From the NCBI RefSeq assembly GCF_000218875.1, contig NC_015709.1:1495001-1559000 (forward strand): 64,000 nt of DNA. Direction: 5' to 3'. The stretch is from Zymomonas mobilis subsp. pomaceae ATCC 29192. GTDB taxonomy: Bacteria > Pseudomonadota > Alphaproteobacteria > Sphingomonadales > Sphingomonadaceae. A program made the position numbers and the translations under genes. Within the stretch, counting starts at the first letter, position 1; every line of letters starts with the position of its first letter. The notes beneath the pieces are model-generated. The model saw only the letters and a program-made list of their open reading frames with translations. It had not been told where the DNA came from and did no database searches. Below, piece by piece: positions 35,866 to 47,749 of this stretch.

Positions 35866-37316
35866 CCAGCCCTCCCATTGAAGAGATTATAATCATCAGA
35901 AAGGCTATCCATTTCTGGTGCTTCCCAGCCTTCTTCCCAAGGGGCTGGTTGACGGATTTCTTGCCAGACAGGATTAGATAGGGCACAGTCTAGATCGCGG
36001 ATTAAGGCTAAAATACCTTCATAACCTGCATAAGCCTGATGGCGTTCCTGATTAATATCAATCCAAGGCACCTTTGCTTTTAACGCGATAAACTGAGTAC
36101 GACCGCCCGAAAGCATAATATCTGCGTCACCCCGTTTAAGACGCTCATAAATTTCACGAGGTGGAATCTTTTCTATCATATGAGCATCACTGCCCATCAA
36201 TTCTTTAATTTTCTGCTTATCGTTATCAGTGGATTTCCGTACGGAAGTCCCTACGATCTCAATACCCATTTGCTGCAATGCAGAAACGATCGACCATGAT
36301 TTAACGCCGCCCGTATAAAGAAAGACGCGTTTACCCGTCAAACGTTGACGATAGGGTTCCAATCTTTCCCATATCCGCTTTTCTTCCGCTTGGATTAGGG
36401 CTTCTGTGCGGTCTATTAAATCAGCAGCAGCGCCTCGTTGCACCAAAAGCTGGGCAATGCGGCGAAGGGAATTAGAGGTCTCTTCTATGCCATAGAAAGA
36501 ACCTTCGAAATAAGGAATGTCCCAGCGTTCTTCCATTTTGCGGGCAAGATTAATCAACGCAGCCGAACAGACCATCATATTCACACGTGAACGATGGGCA
36601 GAGGCAACATCACGATAGCGAGAGTCCCCTGTAATACAGGTATGAACCCGAATACCTAATTTATCAAAAAGGGGTTTTATCTGCCATAATTCGCCGGATA
36701 GATTATATTCACCGATAATATTAATATCGGTAGGCGTGCTTATTTCAGGTTCCATCGTCCCGATCACGTGATCGAGAAGGGCTTCTCCTGCTAGCTTATT
36801 GCCTAAATTCTTTGTGCCAATAAAACCCGGCGCATTAACCGGAATGCAAGGAATACCAAATTTATTAGACGCATGTTTACAAACGGCGTCGACATCATCC
36901 CCGATCAAAGCAGGAACGCAGGTTACATAAACAAAAATAGCAGGTGGATTATAACGTTCAATAACGTTGCGAATAGCTTTATAGAGCTGTTTTTCACCCG
37001 TACCCATGATGATAGTCATCTGGGTCATATCGGTTGTTACACCGTTTCTATAGAGGGTAGGGCCGGAACTCGCCGCCTGGCGATTATCCCAGCCATTCCC
37101 TTCACAAGCTAGCGGACCATGAACGATATGAATAGCATCTGTGATCGGTTGTAAAACAATTTTAGAACCGTCAAAGGCGCATCCGCCAGCTGTTGCCCCG
37201 GGGGTTAGAGGTTTGGAACAGCCTTTACGTCGCTCTTTCGCGCCTTTGGCTACATTCTTGTCGCAGCCAGGTTCATTAAACAGATCGACAACTTTCGTCT
37301 TTAACGTGTTATCCAT
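35862..37316 (-). CDS. nifE: Nitrogenase cofactor scaffold subunit NifE
   Basis: A 484-residue NifD homologue and partner of NifN. Cluster ligands lie in ATAGGCAFDGSKIVLQPI (about residue 46), HGPLACEGNGWDNR and YVTCVPALIGDDVDAV. The KRVFLYTGGVKSWS block begins the third domain. It has a 68-bp gap after nifK in which I found no sigma-54 promoter, so it is probably read through from nifH. Confidence 0.95.
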   Translation of the reverse strand: MDNTLKTKVVDLFNEPGCDKNVAKGAKERRKGCSKPLTPGATAGGCAFDGSKIVLQPITDAIHIVHGPLACEGNGWDNRQAASSGPTLYRNGVTTDMTQMTIIMGTGEKQLYKAIRNVIERYNPPAIFVYVTCVPALIGDDVDAVCKHASNKFGIPCIPVNAPGFIGTKNLGNKLAGEALLDHVIGTMEPEISTPTDINIIGEYNLSGELWQIKPLFDKLGIRVHTCITGDSRYRDVASAHRSRVNMMVCSAALINLARKMEERWDIPYFEGSFYGIEETSNSLRRIAQLLVQRGAAADLIDRTEALIQAEEKRIWERLEPYRQRLTGKRVFLYTGGVKSWSIVSALQQMGIEIVGTSVRKSTDNDKQKIKELMGSDAHMIEKIPPREIYERLKRGDADIMLSGGRTQFIALKAKVPWIDINQERHQAYAGYEGILALIRDLDCALSNPVWQEIRQPAPWEEGWEAPEMDSLSDDYNLFNGRAG

Positions 37317-37384
37317 CGTTTGCTCCTGAAAAAGCTAACCCCCAGTAGGAACGGACAGTGGCCTATTCTGTCCGTCCATCTATT

Positions 37385-38920
37385 TTAACGCGTCAGTTCA
37401 TAAGAATAGCCAGCTTCTTCAGAAGCAAGTGAATTCTTATCAAGTTGATCAAAGACCTTATCAAGTAAGGCAACCAGTACGCGTAAACCGCCCTGATAGC
37501 CCCATACTGGGAAGCGATGATGATGATGGCGATCAAAGATCGGGAAGGTTAAACGAACAAGCGGTGTGTCCGTGTCACGTTCCAGATACTTACCATAAGA
37601 GTTACCGATCAACAGATCAACTTTTTCGGTCGCCAGCAAGGAACGCATGTGCCAGAGATCTTTACCGCCCCATGCCTTGCAGTCTTTACCAAAAGCAGAA
37701 CTGTCGAACAGAGCTTGCATCTGCTTTTCCCATGCCTTGGTGCCATTCGTGGCAAGGCAATGGCGAGGTTCACCACCCGTTTCCAAGACGAAACGAGCCA
37801 TGCTGTAAACAAAGTCAGGATCGCCATAGATTGCATAGCTTTTACCATGCAGATGGGCTTGGCTATCCGTTAACGCATCAACTAACCGGCCGCGCTCTTT
37901 TTCTAATTCTGCTGGGATAGATTTACCCGTCAGTTCAGAAATTTTCATCAGCAGCTCATCCGTGGCAGAAACGCCCAGCGGATAATGGAAAGAAGCGGTT
38001 TCCTGACCAAAAGTTTGAGCATATTCCAGCGTCTTTGGCGTGCAGTATTCCTGCATCGAAATAGTCGCTTTAGCATTAACAGCATCACGAACCTGATCAA
38101 GGGTCGTGCCACCATCATACATACGGAATTCACCGTCAGAAGGCGTATCGAACTGGTCAGATACATCAGACAAAATGGTGTAGTTGACACCCATCAGGTC
38201 AAGAATACGCTTCAGTTCGCGGTTATTACCAACAGCATATCCGTCAAAACCCGGAATGATGTTGATAGAATCGTTAGGCTTACGTTCTGCACCCTTCCAG
38301 AAGTTTTCCAGAATGCCTTTCATCATGTTGTCATAGCCCGTTACATGGCTACCAACAAAGGCTGGAGTGTGCGCATAAGGAACATTAAAGTCGGCTGGAA
38401 TAGAGCCTTTGTCCTTGGCCGTGTTAATGAAGGACTGAAGATCGTCCCCGATAACTTCCGCCATACAAGTGGTGGAAACGGCAATCATCTTTGGATCATA
38501 AAGGCTGTAGGCATTGGCCAGACCATCGACCATATTGTTGAGACCACCGAAAACGGCGGCATCTTCAGTCATGGAAGAGGAAACAGCTGAAGCCGGTTCT
38601 TTAAAATGACGTGCCAAATGGGAACGATAGTAAGCAACGCATCCCTGAGAGCCATGGACAAAGCTAAGGGTACCTTCAAAACCGGCGGCAGCAAACACAG
38701 CACCAAGCGGCTGGCAGGCTTTAGTCGGATTGATAGTCAGTGCTTCACGAGCAAAATTCTTCTCGCGATATTCCCAGCTTTTTGTCCAGTCAGCAACGGC
38801 GCTAACTTTTTCAGCCTCAGGCATGTTTTCAAGCTTGCCTTTGGTGGCCAGCATCTCCTTGTATTCCGGCTCAAGGAATAGGGATGCGTAATCAAGAGTT
38901 TTATCAACAGACTGAGGCAT
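37385..38920 (-). CDS. nifK: Nitrogenase MoFe protein beta chain NifK
   Basis: A 511-residue beta subunit. P-cluster Cys are visible in [37 protein letters not shown] and [13 protein letters not shown], with the following Ser/His regions intact. The N-terminus is of the standard length ([19 protein letters not shown]). It lies 62 bp after nifD. Together with NifD it forms the alpha2beta2 component that reduces N2. Confidence 0.97.
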   Translation of the reverse strand: MPQSVDKTLDYASLFLEPEYKEMLATKGKLENMPEAEKVSAVADWTKSWEYREKNFAREALTINPTKACQPLGAVFAAAGFEGTLSFVHGSQGCVAYYRSHLARHFKEPASAVSSSMTEDAAVFGGLNNMVDGLANAYSLYDPKMIAVSTTCMAEVIGDDLQSFINTAKDKGSIPADFNVPYAHTPAFVGSHVTGYDNMMKGILENFWKGAERKPNDSINIIPGFDGYAVGNNRELKRILDLMGVNYTILSDVSDQFDTPSDGEFRMYDGGTTLDQVRDAVNAKATISMQEYCTPKTLEYAQTFGQETASFHYPLGVSATDELLMKISELTGKSIPAELEKERGRLVDALTDSQAHLHGKSYAIYGDPDFVYSMARFVLETGGEPRHCLATNGTKAWEKQMQALFDSSAFGKDCKAWGGKDLWHMRSLLATEKVDLLIGNSYGKYLERDTDTPLVRLTFPIFDRHHHHRFPVWGYQGGLRVLVALLDKVFDQLDKNSLASEEAGYSYELTR

Positions 38921-38982
38921 TCTCGAATCCTCTTTTCTCAGGGGCCGACAGGGGGATAAAACCCTGCCGAACTCCGAATAAT

Positions 38983-40458
38983 TTAGGCAGCTTTTTTCCA
39001 GGGGGCGTTAAACATACCCCAGACTGGGCTATTAATGGCTAGATCCATATCCCGGGCAAAGATGGCAAAACCATCATAACCATGATACGGGCCAGAATAA
39101 TCCCATGAATGCATCTGACGGAAAGGAATACCCGTTTTCTGAACGGCATATTTTTCCTTGATGCCTGAACCTACGAGATCAGGACGGATGGCTTCGATGA
39201 ATTTTTCGAGGTCATACGTGCTCGCATCATCATAGATCAGCGTGCCTTCTTTGACGTAATGGCCGGTACGCTGGTAGTCATCGTTATGAGCAAATTCATA
39301 ACCGGTACCAACGATTTCCATACCAAGATCGGTATAGGCATTGACGACATGGCGTGACCGCAAACCACCTACATAAAGCAGGACTTTTTTACCTTCGAGG
39401 CGAGGACGATATTTTTCAATAACCGCATCGACCAAAGGTTGGTACTTGGCAATAACGCGTTCAGCACCTTCTTTGATTTTGTCGTCAAATTTTTCGGCAA
39501 TGCTGCGAAGAGATGCTGCAATCTGGCTAGGACCAAATAAGTTATATTCCATCCACGGCACACCATGCTTCTCTTCCATATAGCGGCTGATATAGTTCAG
39601 CGAGCGATAGCAATGGATGAGATTAAGTTTGGCTTTTGGTGCCCGTTCAAGTTCAGCTAAAGTAGCATCACCAGACCAGCTGCCGATAACTCGGAGACCC
39701 ATTTCTTCTAAGAGAATGCGGGAAGACCAAGCATCACCACCGATGTTGTAGTCACCAAGGATGTTGACATCATAAGGCGTTGATTCAAACGGTACTTGAT
39801 TACCATCTTGATCAAGCACCCAGTCACGGATAACGTCGCAAGCAATATGATGACCCAAAGACTGGGAAACACCACGGAAACCTTCGCAACGAACCGGAAC
39901 AATCGTCTTTCCGGTTTCTTTTTTTTGTTCGCGGGCGACAGATTCAATGTCGTCCCCGATCAGACCAACCGGACATTCAGATTGGATGGTCGTGCCCTTA
40001 TTAAGCGGGAAAAGCTCGTCAATTTCCTTGAGGATTTTCTTAAGCTTTTTATCACCACCGAAAACGATGTCTTTTTCCTGATAATCAGAGGTGAACTGCA
40101 TCGTAACGAAGCTGTCCACACCCGTCGTACCGGTATAAAAGTTACGGCGCTGTGACCATGAATAATGACCGCAACCGACCGGACCATGGCTGATATGAAC
40201 CATGTCTTTAACCGGTCCCCAGACCACGCCTTTGGAACCAGCGTAAGCACAGCCACGGATCGTCATCACACCCGGAATGGATTTGATATTCGACTTAACT
40301 GAACATTCGCTTAAGGCACCGGGGTCAGCTTCTGTATCCGGAGCTTTGGCAACCGACAGATGCTTCCGACGGCGCTTTCTTGCTTTTTCCGGATAGGCTT
40401 CAAGCACTTCCTCGATGAGGCGAGTGTTGAAGACAGTTTCTTCTTCGTTCAAGCTCAT
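38983..40458 (-). CDS. nifD: Nitrogenase MoFe protein alpha chain NifD
   Basis: A 491-residue alpha subunit. P-cluster ligands: [31 protein letters not shown] and [14 protein letters not shown]. FeMo-co ligands: the Cys in [15 protein letters not shown] and the His in [16 protein letters not shown]; both are present, so the active site is complete. It is a Mo-dependent type; no anfG/vnfG-like gene is in the window. It starts 11 bp after nifH. Confidence 0.97.
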   Translation of the reverse strand: MSLNEEETVFNTRLIEEVLEAYPEKARKRRRKHLSVAKAPDTEADPGALSECSVKSNIKSIPGVMTIRGCAYAGSKGVVWGPVKDMVHISHGPVGCGHYSWSQRRNFYTGTTGVDSFVTMQFTSDYQEKDIVFGGDKKLKKILKEIDELFPLNKGTTIQSECPVGLIGDDIESVAREQKKETGKTIVPVRCEGFRGVSQSLGHHIACDVIRDWVLDQDGNQVPFESTPYDVNILGDYNIGGDAWSSRILLEEMGLRVIGSWSGDATLAELERAPKAKLNLIHCYRSLNYISRYMEEKHGVPWMEYNLFGPSQIAASLRSIAEKFDDKIKEGAERVIAKYQPLVDAVIEKYRPRLEGKKVLLYVGGLRSRHVVNAYTDLGMEIVGTGYEFAHNDDYQRTGHYVKEGTLIYDDASTYDLEKFIEAIRPDLVGSGIKEKYAVQKTGIPFRQMHSWDYSGPYHGYDGFAIFARDMDLAINSPVWGMFNAPWKKAA

Positions 40459-40469
40459 CTTGCGTCTCC

Positions 40470-41988
<1,519 letters not shown>

Positions 41989-42183
41989 ATGCTTAATTCA
42001 TCCGAAAAATATAGAGGCTATTTTCTCGCATCAAATGATAGACGCGCTTTTTTGAGGAAGCGATTTTCAGAAGTTGACTTGCTCAATGAAGTCAGAAATG
42101 GATGGAGCAAGAATAGGGTGGAGAAAATATATTATCTCTTAACATTCGAGATATATTTCAGAGAAACAAAGCAAGAAGTTTAG
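41989..42183 (+). CDS. Possible small protein or gene remnant of 64 residues
   Basis: A frame of 64 residues on the plus strand, opposite in direction to all nif genes. The second half (LLNEVRNGWSKNRVEKIYYL then LTFEIYFRE) faintly recalls the C-terminal end of asparagine-synthase-like proteins ('..H..GR.N...LW.LL.FE.W.R'). No ribosome site is evident. An inverted repeat (TAGATTGGC at 42181-42189 with GCCAATCTA at 42202-42210) overlaps its stop. It may be a surviving tail of a decayed gene. Confidence 0.25.
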   Translation: MLNSSEKYRGYFLASNDRRAFLRKRFSEVDLLNEVRNGWSKNRVEKIYYLLTFEIYFRETKQEV

Positions 42184-42221
42184 ATTGGCTCTAGAGCTAG
42201 GGCCAATCTAAAAATAGAGAT

Positions 42222-43046
42222 TTACGCCGTTAATAAGTCTGCCATGCTTTCTAATGGTAGATTTAGAGGGGTAATTTTTACTTCTTCTAAAAAGTTCAAT
42301 TCATTCCGTGTAAGAATGGCGGGATCAAGCACTGCAAAATGAGGCCCACCCGAACGTTTTATAATTTGACGCGCAAAACTTCTCAACATTTGGTCATGAA
42401 ACCGACAGCCGAGGAATAAAAAACCACATTCGCTGCGTCTTTTTTGGATAATTTCAGGAATAGGTGTCTGAATATCAATTTCTGTCAGTACTTCAACGTA
42501 ATCTGAATCAGAAATCAGATAATTGCTATGCGGTGTAACGCCACCATGCGGCTTATAAAGAATAGTCTGCCAATTTTCAGCATCCTTAACCGATACTTCA
42601 CTACCTTCGGAATTATAAGCAGCAAACCAGCGTTCTTCTTTAACACCAGCGTGATTGATGCCCTGAATTTCCCCCCAGTTCAAAGTTGGTATCTGGGTTA
42701 AGGCTTCGCGCATCGCGCCATCATACCAACTATCCACAATAATTGGTGGTTGATGTGCCGCTATAGCTTGATGAAGAGAAGATGGGGAAACGGGTGTTTC
42801 GTAAGCCTTATTCATTAAGGCCGTTAAGGTGTTCCGATGGCGGTTACTTTCGATGTATTGTGCCGCCGACCATGGATTTCCTCGTGCTCTTCTAGGAAGG
42901 GCTACATGTTTTCCTAAAAAAACAGCAAGATCTTCCGGCGAAGTAGGCACATGTTCTGCCGCTGTTATAGCGGATACGGCAGGCCCTAAATAAAAGGCTA
43001 ATTTGTTTTGATGTAGGATATCCAGAATATCAGAAACGATATCCAT
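42222..43046 (-). CDS. SIR2-like NAD-binding protein in the nifB operon
   Basis: A 274-residue protein with a SIR2-type layout: an N-terminal nucleotide loop variant (LAFYLGPAVSAITAAEH for the usual GAG.S), TILYKPHGGVTPHSNYLIS (the HG motif with SDSDY after it) and FLFLGCRFHDQMLRSFARQI (the C-terminal NAD loop). It starts at the stop codon of nifT (43046), so it is translationally coupled to the nif genes. It could be a deacylase, an NAD hydrolase or a redox sensor; nothing here shows which. It has no membrane segment. Confidence 0.75.
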   Translation of the reverse strand: MDIVSDILDILHQNKLAFYLGPAVSAITAAEHVPTSPEDLAVFLGKHVALPRRARGNPWSAAQYIESNRHRNTLTALMNKAYETPVSPSSLHQAIAAHQPPIIVDSWYDGAMREALTQIPTLNWGEIQGINHAGVKEERWFAAYNSEGSEVSVKDAENWQTILYKPHGGVTPHSNYLISDSDYVEVLTEIDIQTPIPEIIQKRRSECGFLFLGCRFHDQMLRSFARQIIKRSGGPHFAVLDPAILTRNELNFLEEVKITPLNLPLESMADLLTA

Positions 43047-43261
43047 TAGTTAGCTTCTTCTGCACGTTTACGTGCTTCCACAGTAATAGGTAATTTTGTA
43101 TCAGCAGCCATAGCCGGAAGTTCTAATGTCCAACCATTTTTTAACCGGACCCAACCGCCCCAAATATCTTCTTTTTCTTGTTCAACAACAGGTTCTTCAA
43201 GATCTTTTTTAGGAACATAAACGGAGAGACCACGGGGGGTTTGGCGGACCATTATTTTCAT
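43046..43261 (-). CDS. nifT: NifT/FixU protein
   Basis: A 71-residue protein typical of NifT: MKIMVRQTPRGLSVYVPKKD, LEEPVV, then WGGWVRLKNGWTLELPAM. Function unknown; not essential for fixation in species studied. It overlaps nifZ by 4 bp and shares its stop region with the start of the SIR2-like gene. Confidence 0.92.
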   Translation of the reverse strand: MKIMVRQTPRGLSVYVPKKDLEEPVVEQEKEDIWGGWVRLKNGWTLELPAMAADTKLPITVEARKRAEEAN

Positions 43262-43539
43262 GTATTTATCTCCGGCTCAATCTTAAGTTCACGCTTACGC
43301 ATACCAACAATTCTACCCCGTTCGATAAAATCAACGGCATAGATATAATAACGTTGTAAAAAAACACCTACATCCCGGACATAACCCACATCCCCCTTAT
43401 TAACGAGGATTTCACCGATATCAGCACCAGCAAAAGTTCCGTCATTTTTGACGTAAAGGGTTGCTCTTACCTTTGTCCCGGGTGGAAAGGCAGGTGGCTT
43501 CCGAATTTCAATTTCTTCATCGTCCATCCTGCCCTCCAT
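43258..43539 (-). CDS. nifZ: NifZ protein (short form)
   Basis: A 93-residue NifZ, shorter than many relatives of about 150 residues but containing the conserved core: FPPGTKVRATLYVKNDGTF, LVNKGDVGYVRDVGVFLQRY and AVDFIERGRIVGMRKREL. NifZ assists formation of the second P-cluster of NifDK. It overlaps nifT by 4 bp and follows the ferredoxin gene by 24 bp. Confidence 0.92.
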   Translation of the reverse strand: MEGRMDDEEIEIRKPPAFPPGTKVRATLYVKNDGTFAGADIGEILVNKGDVGYVRDVGVFLQRYYIYAVDFIERGRIVGMRKRELKIEPEINT

Positions 43540-43563
43540 TATTTATTGTATCTTGTAATAAAA

Positions 43564-43758
43564 TTAGGCCGGTACACACGTATCAGGCATTGGGCAGACA
43601 GCGGCGCACTGAGGTGCATCAAACTGACCTTCGCATTCAGTGCATTTGTCAGCATTAACAACAAAAACGTCGCCCTTCATTTTGATCGCTGAATTGGGGC
43701 ATTCAAATTCACATGCACCGCAAGCCGTGCAATTTTCTGCAACAATCTTATAAGCCAT
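43564..43758 (-). CDS. fdxN: FdxN-type 2[4Fe-4S] ferredoxin
   Basis: A 64-residue bacterial ferredoxin: [18 protein letters not shown] (first cluster) and [18 protein letters not shown] (second, with the insertion typical of nif ferredoxins next to nifB). It probably passes Rnf-derived electrons to NifH or to NifB. It lies 60 bp after nifB in the same operon. Confidence 0.95.
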   Translation of the reverse strand: MAYKIVAENCTACGACEFECPNSAIKMKGDVFVVNADKCTECEGQFDAPQCAAVCPMPDTCVPA

Positions 43759-43818
43759 AACAAATATCCTTTATAAAAAAATAATACTTTCACTTAAATA
43801 AAATCGAGAGGGCTACAA

Positions 43819-45291
43819 TCAAGCCGTCTGACGTTGTTCTTTTGAAAAACGTTCCGCATACCAGCTGGAAATACCGCTTTCGATCCATTCATGCGCAAAA
43901 GCATCAGTGGCTTCAATACCGGATTTTTCTAACTTTTCACGCGGACAATCTCCAATCCGGGCACATAACACAGCCTGGACCCCCTCAAGCGCTTTGACAA
44001 TAACATCAAGCGCGTCCTCTTCACCTGCCCCGCCCGCGCAATAAGGCGGAATTTTACGGTGACTGATGAATTTCACTCCATGAGATGAGACTTCATAAAT
44101 CTGGAATTCTTTAGCATGTCCGAAATGTTGATTGATCCGACCGCCTTGTTTGGATGCTATCGCAACAAGTACCGTCTGTTCAGCATCCAGCGCTGCCAAA
44201 GTTTGATTCGCGGATTCTTTTTGCTCTAAATGTTCACCTCGTTCTTGGGCAACAATCTCACGATAACTGTCACGTTTTGCCGGATTATAAGTTACTTCTT
44301 CAGCAACTTTGTCCATAGTAAATTCTTGACCCCGATCTTCCCCTAACATGCCGATAGCATCAGCACGGCACTGACGGCAGTGGCGCATCAGTTTCGTGCC
44401 GTCTGCTAATTCATTCTGTAAGGTCATTAATTCTGCATTGGTCGGGCCACGCTGTCCTATAAGGCCAAAATGTGTGCCATGCGCAGGATCAGAAATCAGC
44501 GGCATAACATTATGGAGGAAAGCCCCTTTTTCTTTAACCACACGGTTAACTTCGATCAGATGCTCGTCATTAATGCCCGGGATCATGACCGAATTGACTT
44601 TAGCCAGAATGCCTCGTTCTTTCAAAAGTTCTAAACCCAGCATCTGACGTTCATGTAGAATTTTTGAAGCCTCGACACCTGTCCAACGTTTGCCTTCAAA
44701 GAAAATCCAAGGATAGATTTTGGCCCCTATTTCAGGATCGACCATATTAATGGTAAGTGTCACATGATCAATGTTCATGCGTGTAATATCATCAATACAA
44801 TCTGGTAATGCCAATCCATTAGTAGATAGACAGAATTTGACATCGGGAACCGTTTCCGCCACCAGCTCAAATGTCTCGCGGGTTTTATCCCAATCGTAAC
44901 AAGCGTCCCCGGGGCCTGCGATACCCAGTACAGAAAGCTGGGAAACTTCATTGGCAACCGTTACAACTTTACGAAGTGCCTGTTCTGGTGTCATCCGTTC
45001 AGAAACAACACCGGGTCGGCTTTCATTCGCACAATCATATTTGCGATTGCAGTAATTACACTGAATATTGCAAGCCGGTGCTACTGCTACATGCATACGG
45101 GCAAAATACTGATGCGCATCTTCTGAGTAACAAGGATGATCTTTGACTTTTGCCCAAATCTCCGGTGGCAGTGTCTCTTTACCTGAACTACTTCCACAAC
45201 TGGACGATGCACAACCTTGAGAGCTCGGCGCTGAAGACTTCGGCTGCGCTAGAGCTGATTTCAAAGGTTGGATATTAATGAGCTGAGCCAT
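43819..45291 (-). CDS. nifB: NifB, radical-SAM FeMo-co biosynthesis protein
   Basis: A protein of 490 residues that makes NifB-co, the Fe8S9C core. The ATG at 45291 (MAQLINIQPLKSA) follows AGGAAAATC and sits 40 bp from the sigma-54 promoter; an upstream in-frame start would lie inside that promoter. Radical-SAM motif ACNIQCNYCNRKYDC (CX3CX2C), GIAGPGDACYD and CRQCRADAIGMLGED are conserved. The C-terminal third is a NifX-like domain (VLVAIASKQGGRINQHFGHA). The Ser/Cys-rich N-terminal linker (SSQGCASSSCGSSSG) is unusual. Confidence 0.96.
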   Translation of the reverse strand: MAQLINIQPLKSALAQPKSSAPSSQGCASSSCGSSSGKETLPPEIWAKVKDHPCYSEDAHQYFARMHVAVAPACNIQCNYCNRKYDCANESRPGVVSERMTPEQALRKVVTVANEVSQLSVLGIAGPGDACYDWDKTRETFELVAETVPDVKFCLSTNGLALPDCIDDITRMNIDHVTLTINMVDPEIGAKIYPWIFFEGKRWTGVEASKILHERQMLGLELLKERGILAKVNSVMIPGINDEHLIEVNRVVKEKGAFLHNVMPLISDPAHGTHFGLIGQRGPTNAELMTLQNELADGTKLMRHCRQCRADAIGMLGEDRGQEFTMDKVAEEVTYNPAKRDSYREIVAQERGEHLEQKESANQTLAALDAEQTVLVAIASKQGGRINQHFGHAKEFQIYEVSSHGVKFISHRKIPPYCAGGAGEEDALDVIVKALEGVQAVLCARIGDCPREKLEKSGIEATDAFAHEWIESGISSWYAERFSKEQRQTA

Positions 45292-45330
45292 GATTTTCCT
45301 AACCGCTAACTGTCCTCTTATAAAAATGTA

Positions 45331-45346
45331 TGCAATTAACATGCCA
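45331..45346 (-). promoter_or_regulatory. Sigma-54 promoter of the nifB operon
   Basis: On the minus strand: TGGCAT-GTTAA-TTGCA, with correct GG-N10-GC spacing, 40 bp upstream of the nifB ATG. Confidence 0.88.
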
Positions 45347-45398
45347 ATATTGCATACTACCTTATAATGGGTATTAACGTCGGGTTCTTCAACAGGAT

Positions 45399-45414
45399 TG
45401 TCTTAACTCCTACA
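45399..45414. promoter_or_regulatory. NifA upstream activator site (nifB)
   Basis: TGT-CTTAACTCCT-ACA, an exact TGT-N10-ACA match, 52 bp above the -24 element of the nifB promoter. Confidence 0.82.
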
Positions 45415-45523
45415 AAATTGTCGGTATCGGTAAATTTTGTGAAATTATCAGACACTTCATAAAAAGACGAAGTATCTTCCGATTTAAAGCCAGATAGTTT
45501 TTGCACTAAAAGGCTTTAAAATT

Positions 45524-47200
45524 TTAAAACTTTTTGATCGAGATACCGTTTTTCCGAAGAGCATAGCCTATCTGTCTTGGGGTCATGCCTAAAATACGGG
45601 CAGCCTTTGCCTGAACCCAACCCGCTTTTTCCATAGCATCAATCAGATCTTCTTTTTGGCTGCGCTGATCGCCTTGATTAGCCGCGGCGGCACAGGTGGA
45701 AGAGGAAGGGCAGGGCGTTTGTACACCACCAAGGCCTATCTTCGATTGACAGCTATGCTTCACAGTTTCTTCTTGGGGGGGCTTTTGCCAGAATATAGAA
45801 GACAAACAGTTATCATCATGACAAGTGAAGTCCTCAGCCGTGATATCAGAACCACGGGCAAGCGTGGCTGTCCTACGGATACAATTTTCAAGTTCCCGAA
45901 CATTTCCGGGGAAATAACAGTGGGATAATACCTCTAAAGCATCACTACTAATTGAAAGATTAGTATTATTCTCTTGATTAAAGCTTTTTAAAAACTGTTT
46001 TGCGAGCAAGGGAATATCAGAAGGATGCTCCCGCAAAGGCGGCAGAAAGATCGGAATAACACTTAATCGATAATAAAGATCAGCACGAAAATCTCCACGG
46101 CTGACGGCTTCTTCCAAATTGACATTTGTTGCAGCAATAACGCGAACATCAACCTTTAAAGTTCGTGTTCCGCCAACCCTTTCAAATTCGCCTTCTTGAA
46201 GAACACGAAGAAGCTTTGCCTGAAAATTAGGTGAAATTTCTCCAATTTCATCAAGGAATAGGGTACCACCATCAGCTAATTCGAAACGCCCCTTACGCAT
46301 GCTAACGGCCCCCGTAAAGGCGCCTTTTTCATGTCCAAATAATTCAGATTCCAAAACCGATTCTGGTAATGCCGCACAATTAAGCTTGACGAAGGGATGC
46401 TTGCTACGGGGAGAGGCCATATGAATAGCTTGAGAAAATAACTCTTTTCCTGTGCCAGATTCACCGCGTAGTAAAACGGTTACATTATTCTTAGCAATAA
46501 GATTTATCTTATCAAGAATAGCCCTGATTGCAGGACTATTACCGATAATTCGGTTCGGCCCGTTTTCTGTAGAAGATGGCGGTGCTGGATCGTGATCTGG
46601 GACAGATTTTTTTAACAAAAGCTCATGTTCACGCCGAACCATACGGTGCAATCTTACCGTCTGCCCCAATAAACCTGCAACCATAGACAACATGCGGGCA
46701 TCTCTGTCCGGTGCAAGAGATTCCTTTTCATTTCGGGGGGTGGGTCGGTCGATGAATAGAATACCCGACACTTTGTCACGGTCTAAAATAGGCACACCAA
46801 TTACACAGGTTTTTTCATGAAGCTCCCATCCTTGCGCAGTACCAAAACTAAAATGTTTATCCTGCGTAATATCACGGATAATCAAAGGCATTTTACTGGT
46901 AACAATCTGACCCAGAACCTGCTCTGGGATAGAATCAAAATAAGCCTTGGCACCTACATGATCGCTCTTGGCGCTTACTATCATGTCAGGTTCCTGATTT
47001 TCATCAAACAGGGCAATAGCGGCTCTATTCAAGTCAATAAAATTCTCCAAAACGGAGATGACGCGTTTAATAAGCGTCACAGTTTCCATGGGCGCGCATA
47101 AAATTTTGGAAATTTCATAAAGTCCAAATAAGGCGGTATCGGCCCAGTTCGAATGACTTTCAGCTGCATTTTGTCTGTAGGCAAATTGTTTTGCAGGCAT
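45524..47200 (-). CDS. nifA: NifA, sigma-54-dependent nif activator
   Basis: A 558-residue regulator: N-terminal GAF domain (about residues 25-190), AAA+ domain with Walker [11 protein letters not shown], the GAFTGA sigma-54 contact loop and Walker [12 protein letters not shown], then a C-terminal Fis-type helix-turn-helix (AAKAARILG-like: [18 protein letters not shown]). The oxygen-sensing Cys set is exact: C-X11-C ([14 protein letters not shown]), X19, then C-X4-C (CHDDNC) in the linker. This is the alphaproteobacterial type that is itself oxygen sensitive and needs no NifL. An additional Cys-rich linker segment ([12 protein letters not shown]) follows. Confidence 0.96.
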   Translation of the reverse strand: MPAKQFAYRQNAAESHSNWADTALFGLYEISKILCAPMETVTLIKRVISVLENFIDLNRAAIALFDENQEPDMIVSAKSDHVGAKAYFDSIPEQVLGQIVTSKMPLIIRDITQDKHFSFGTAQGWELHEKTCVIGVPILDRDKVSGILFIDRPTPRNEKESLAPDRDARMLSMVAGLLGQTVRLHRMVRREHELLLKKSVPDHDPAPPSSTENGPNRIIGNSPAIRAILDKINLIAKNNVTVLLRGESGTGKELFSQAIHMASPRSKHPFVKLNCAALPESVLESELFGHEKGAFTGAVSMRKGRFELADGGTLFLDEIGEISPNFQAKLLRVLQEGEFERVGGTRTLKVDVRVIAATNVNLEEAVSRGDFRADLYYRLSVIPIFLPPLREHPSDIPLLAKQFLKSFNQENNTNLSISSDALEVLSHCYFPGNVRELENCIRRTATLARGSDITAEDFTCHDDNCLSSIFWQKPPQEETVKHSCQSKIGLGGVQTPCPSSSTCAAAANQGDQRSQKEDLIDAMEKAGWVQAKAARILGMTPRQIGYALRKNGISIKKF

Positions 47201-47318
47201 ATAGTGCCCCCTACTGTGTTGCCTAAATGGAAAAGAATTTCACAGTCTCTTTTTGGACTATCTTAAAACATACAAAAACATCATAAAAATAACGTTTTTG
47301 TATAAAAAGGCAATAAAA

Positions 47319-47340
47319 AAATAAACATATATGTTTATTT
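47319..47340. promoter_or_regulatory. Perfect 22-bp palindrome upstream of nifA
   Basis: AAATAAACATA followed at once by its reverse complement, about 119 bp upstream of the nifA start. Its length and position suggest an operator for a dimeric regulator or a cruciform. It does not match the Fur or TGT-N10-ACA patterns. AT-rich context raises the chance of coincidence. Confidence 0.4.
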
Positions 47341-47445
47341 AAATGATTATACCTAAAATCAGTAAGCTCACAACCTTAAGCGTGGTTTCCATATCCATAG
47401 CGCGCTCCTGAAAGTTGATCCTTGCTTTGATCCAATATAAGAATG

Positions 47446-47472
47446 TTTCACAAGATTTCATCCCTTGTGAAA
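47446..47472. promoter_or_regulatory. Inverted repeat upstream of TonB receptor 2
   Basis: TTTCACAAG (47446-47454) and CTTGTGAAA (47464-47472) form a perfect 9-bp stem with a 9-nt loop, 278 bp before the receptor gene. The core CCCTTGTGAA also occurs just upstream of TonB receptor 1 (minus strand, about 28482-28491) within a similar but imperfect repeat. The rest of the 47201-47749 gap holds only AT-rich DNA. Confidence 0.4.
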
Positions 47473-47749
47473 GGTAAAATCTGGCTATTTTTTAGAAAAA
47501 TTATAGATATCTGTTATGGGGCATTTTTCTATTTTTAGACAGATATGGATTTGTTAATTTAATATTAAATATCTTTATATAAATTTAAAATAAAATAATT
47601 TTATATTAAAAATTGTGTTTTTATATCTTAATTTCACAATTAAAATTATTATTTTTGGATTTTAAATATTTATTTTCAATTTTACGCAGTGTATGGAAAT
47701 TATGTTTCTGATTCTCACCACCTAGAGATATTTTGCAAGGTAAAACATA

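Noticed and set aside
37317-37384. Possible separate sigma-54 promoter for nifE
   Set aside because: No GG-N10-GC pair with flanking consensus was found in the nifK-nifE gap.
42181-42210. Terminator between the small plus-strand frame and the SIR2-like gene
   Set aside because: A 9-bp inverted repeat exists, but neither strand has a T-run directly after it.
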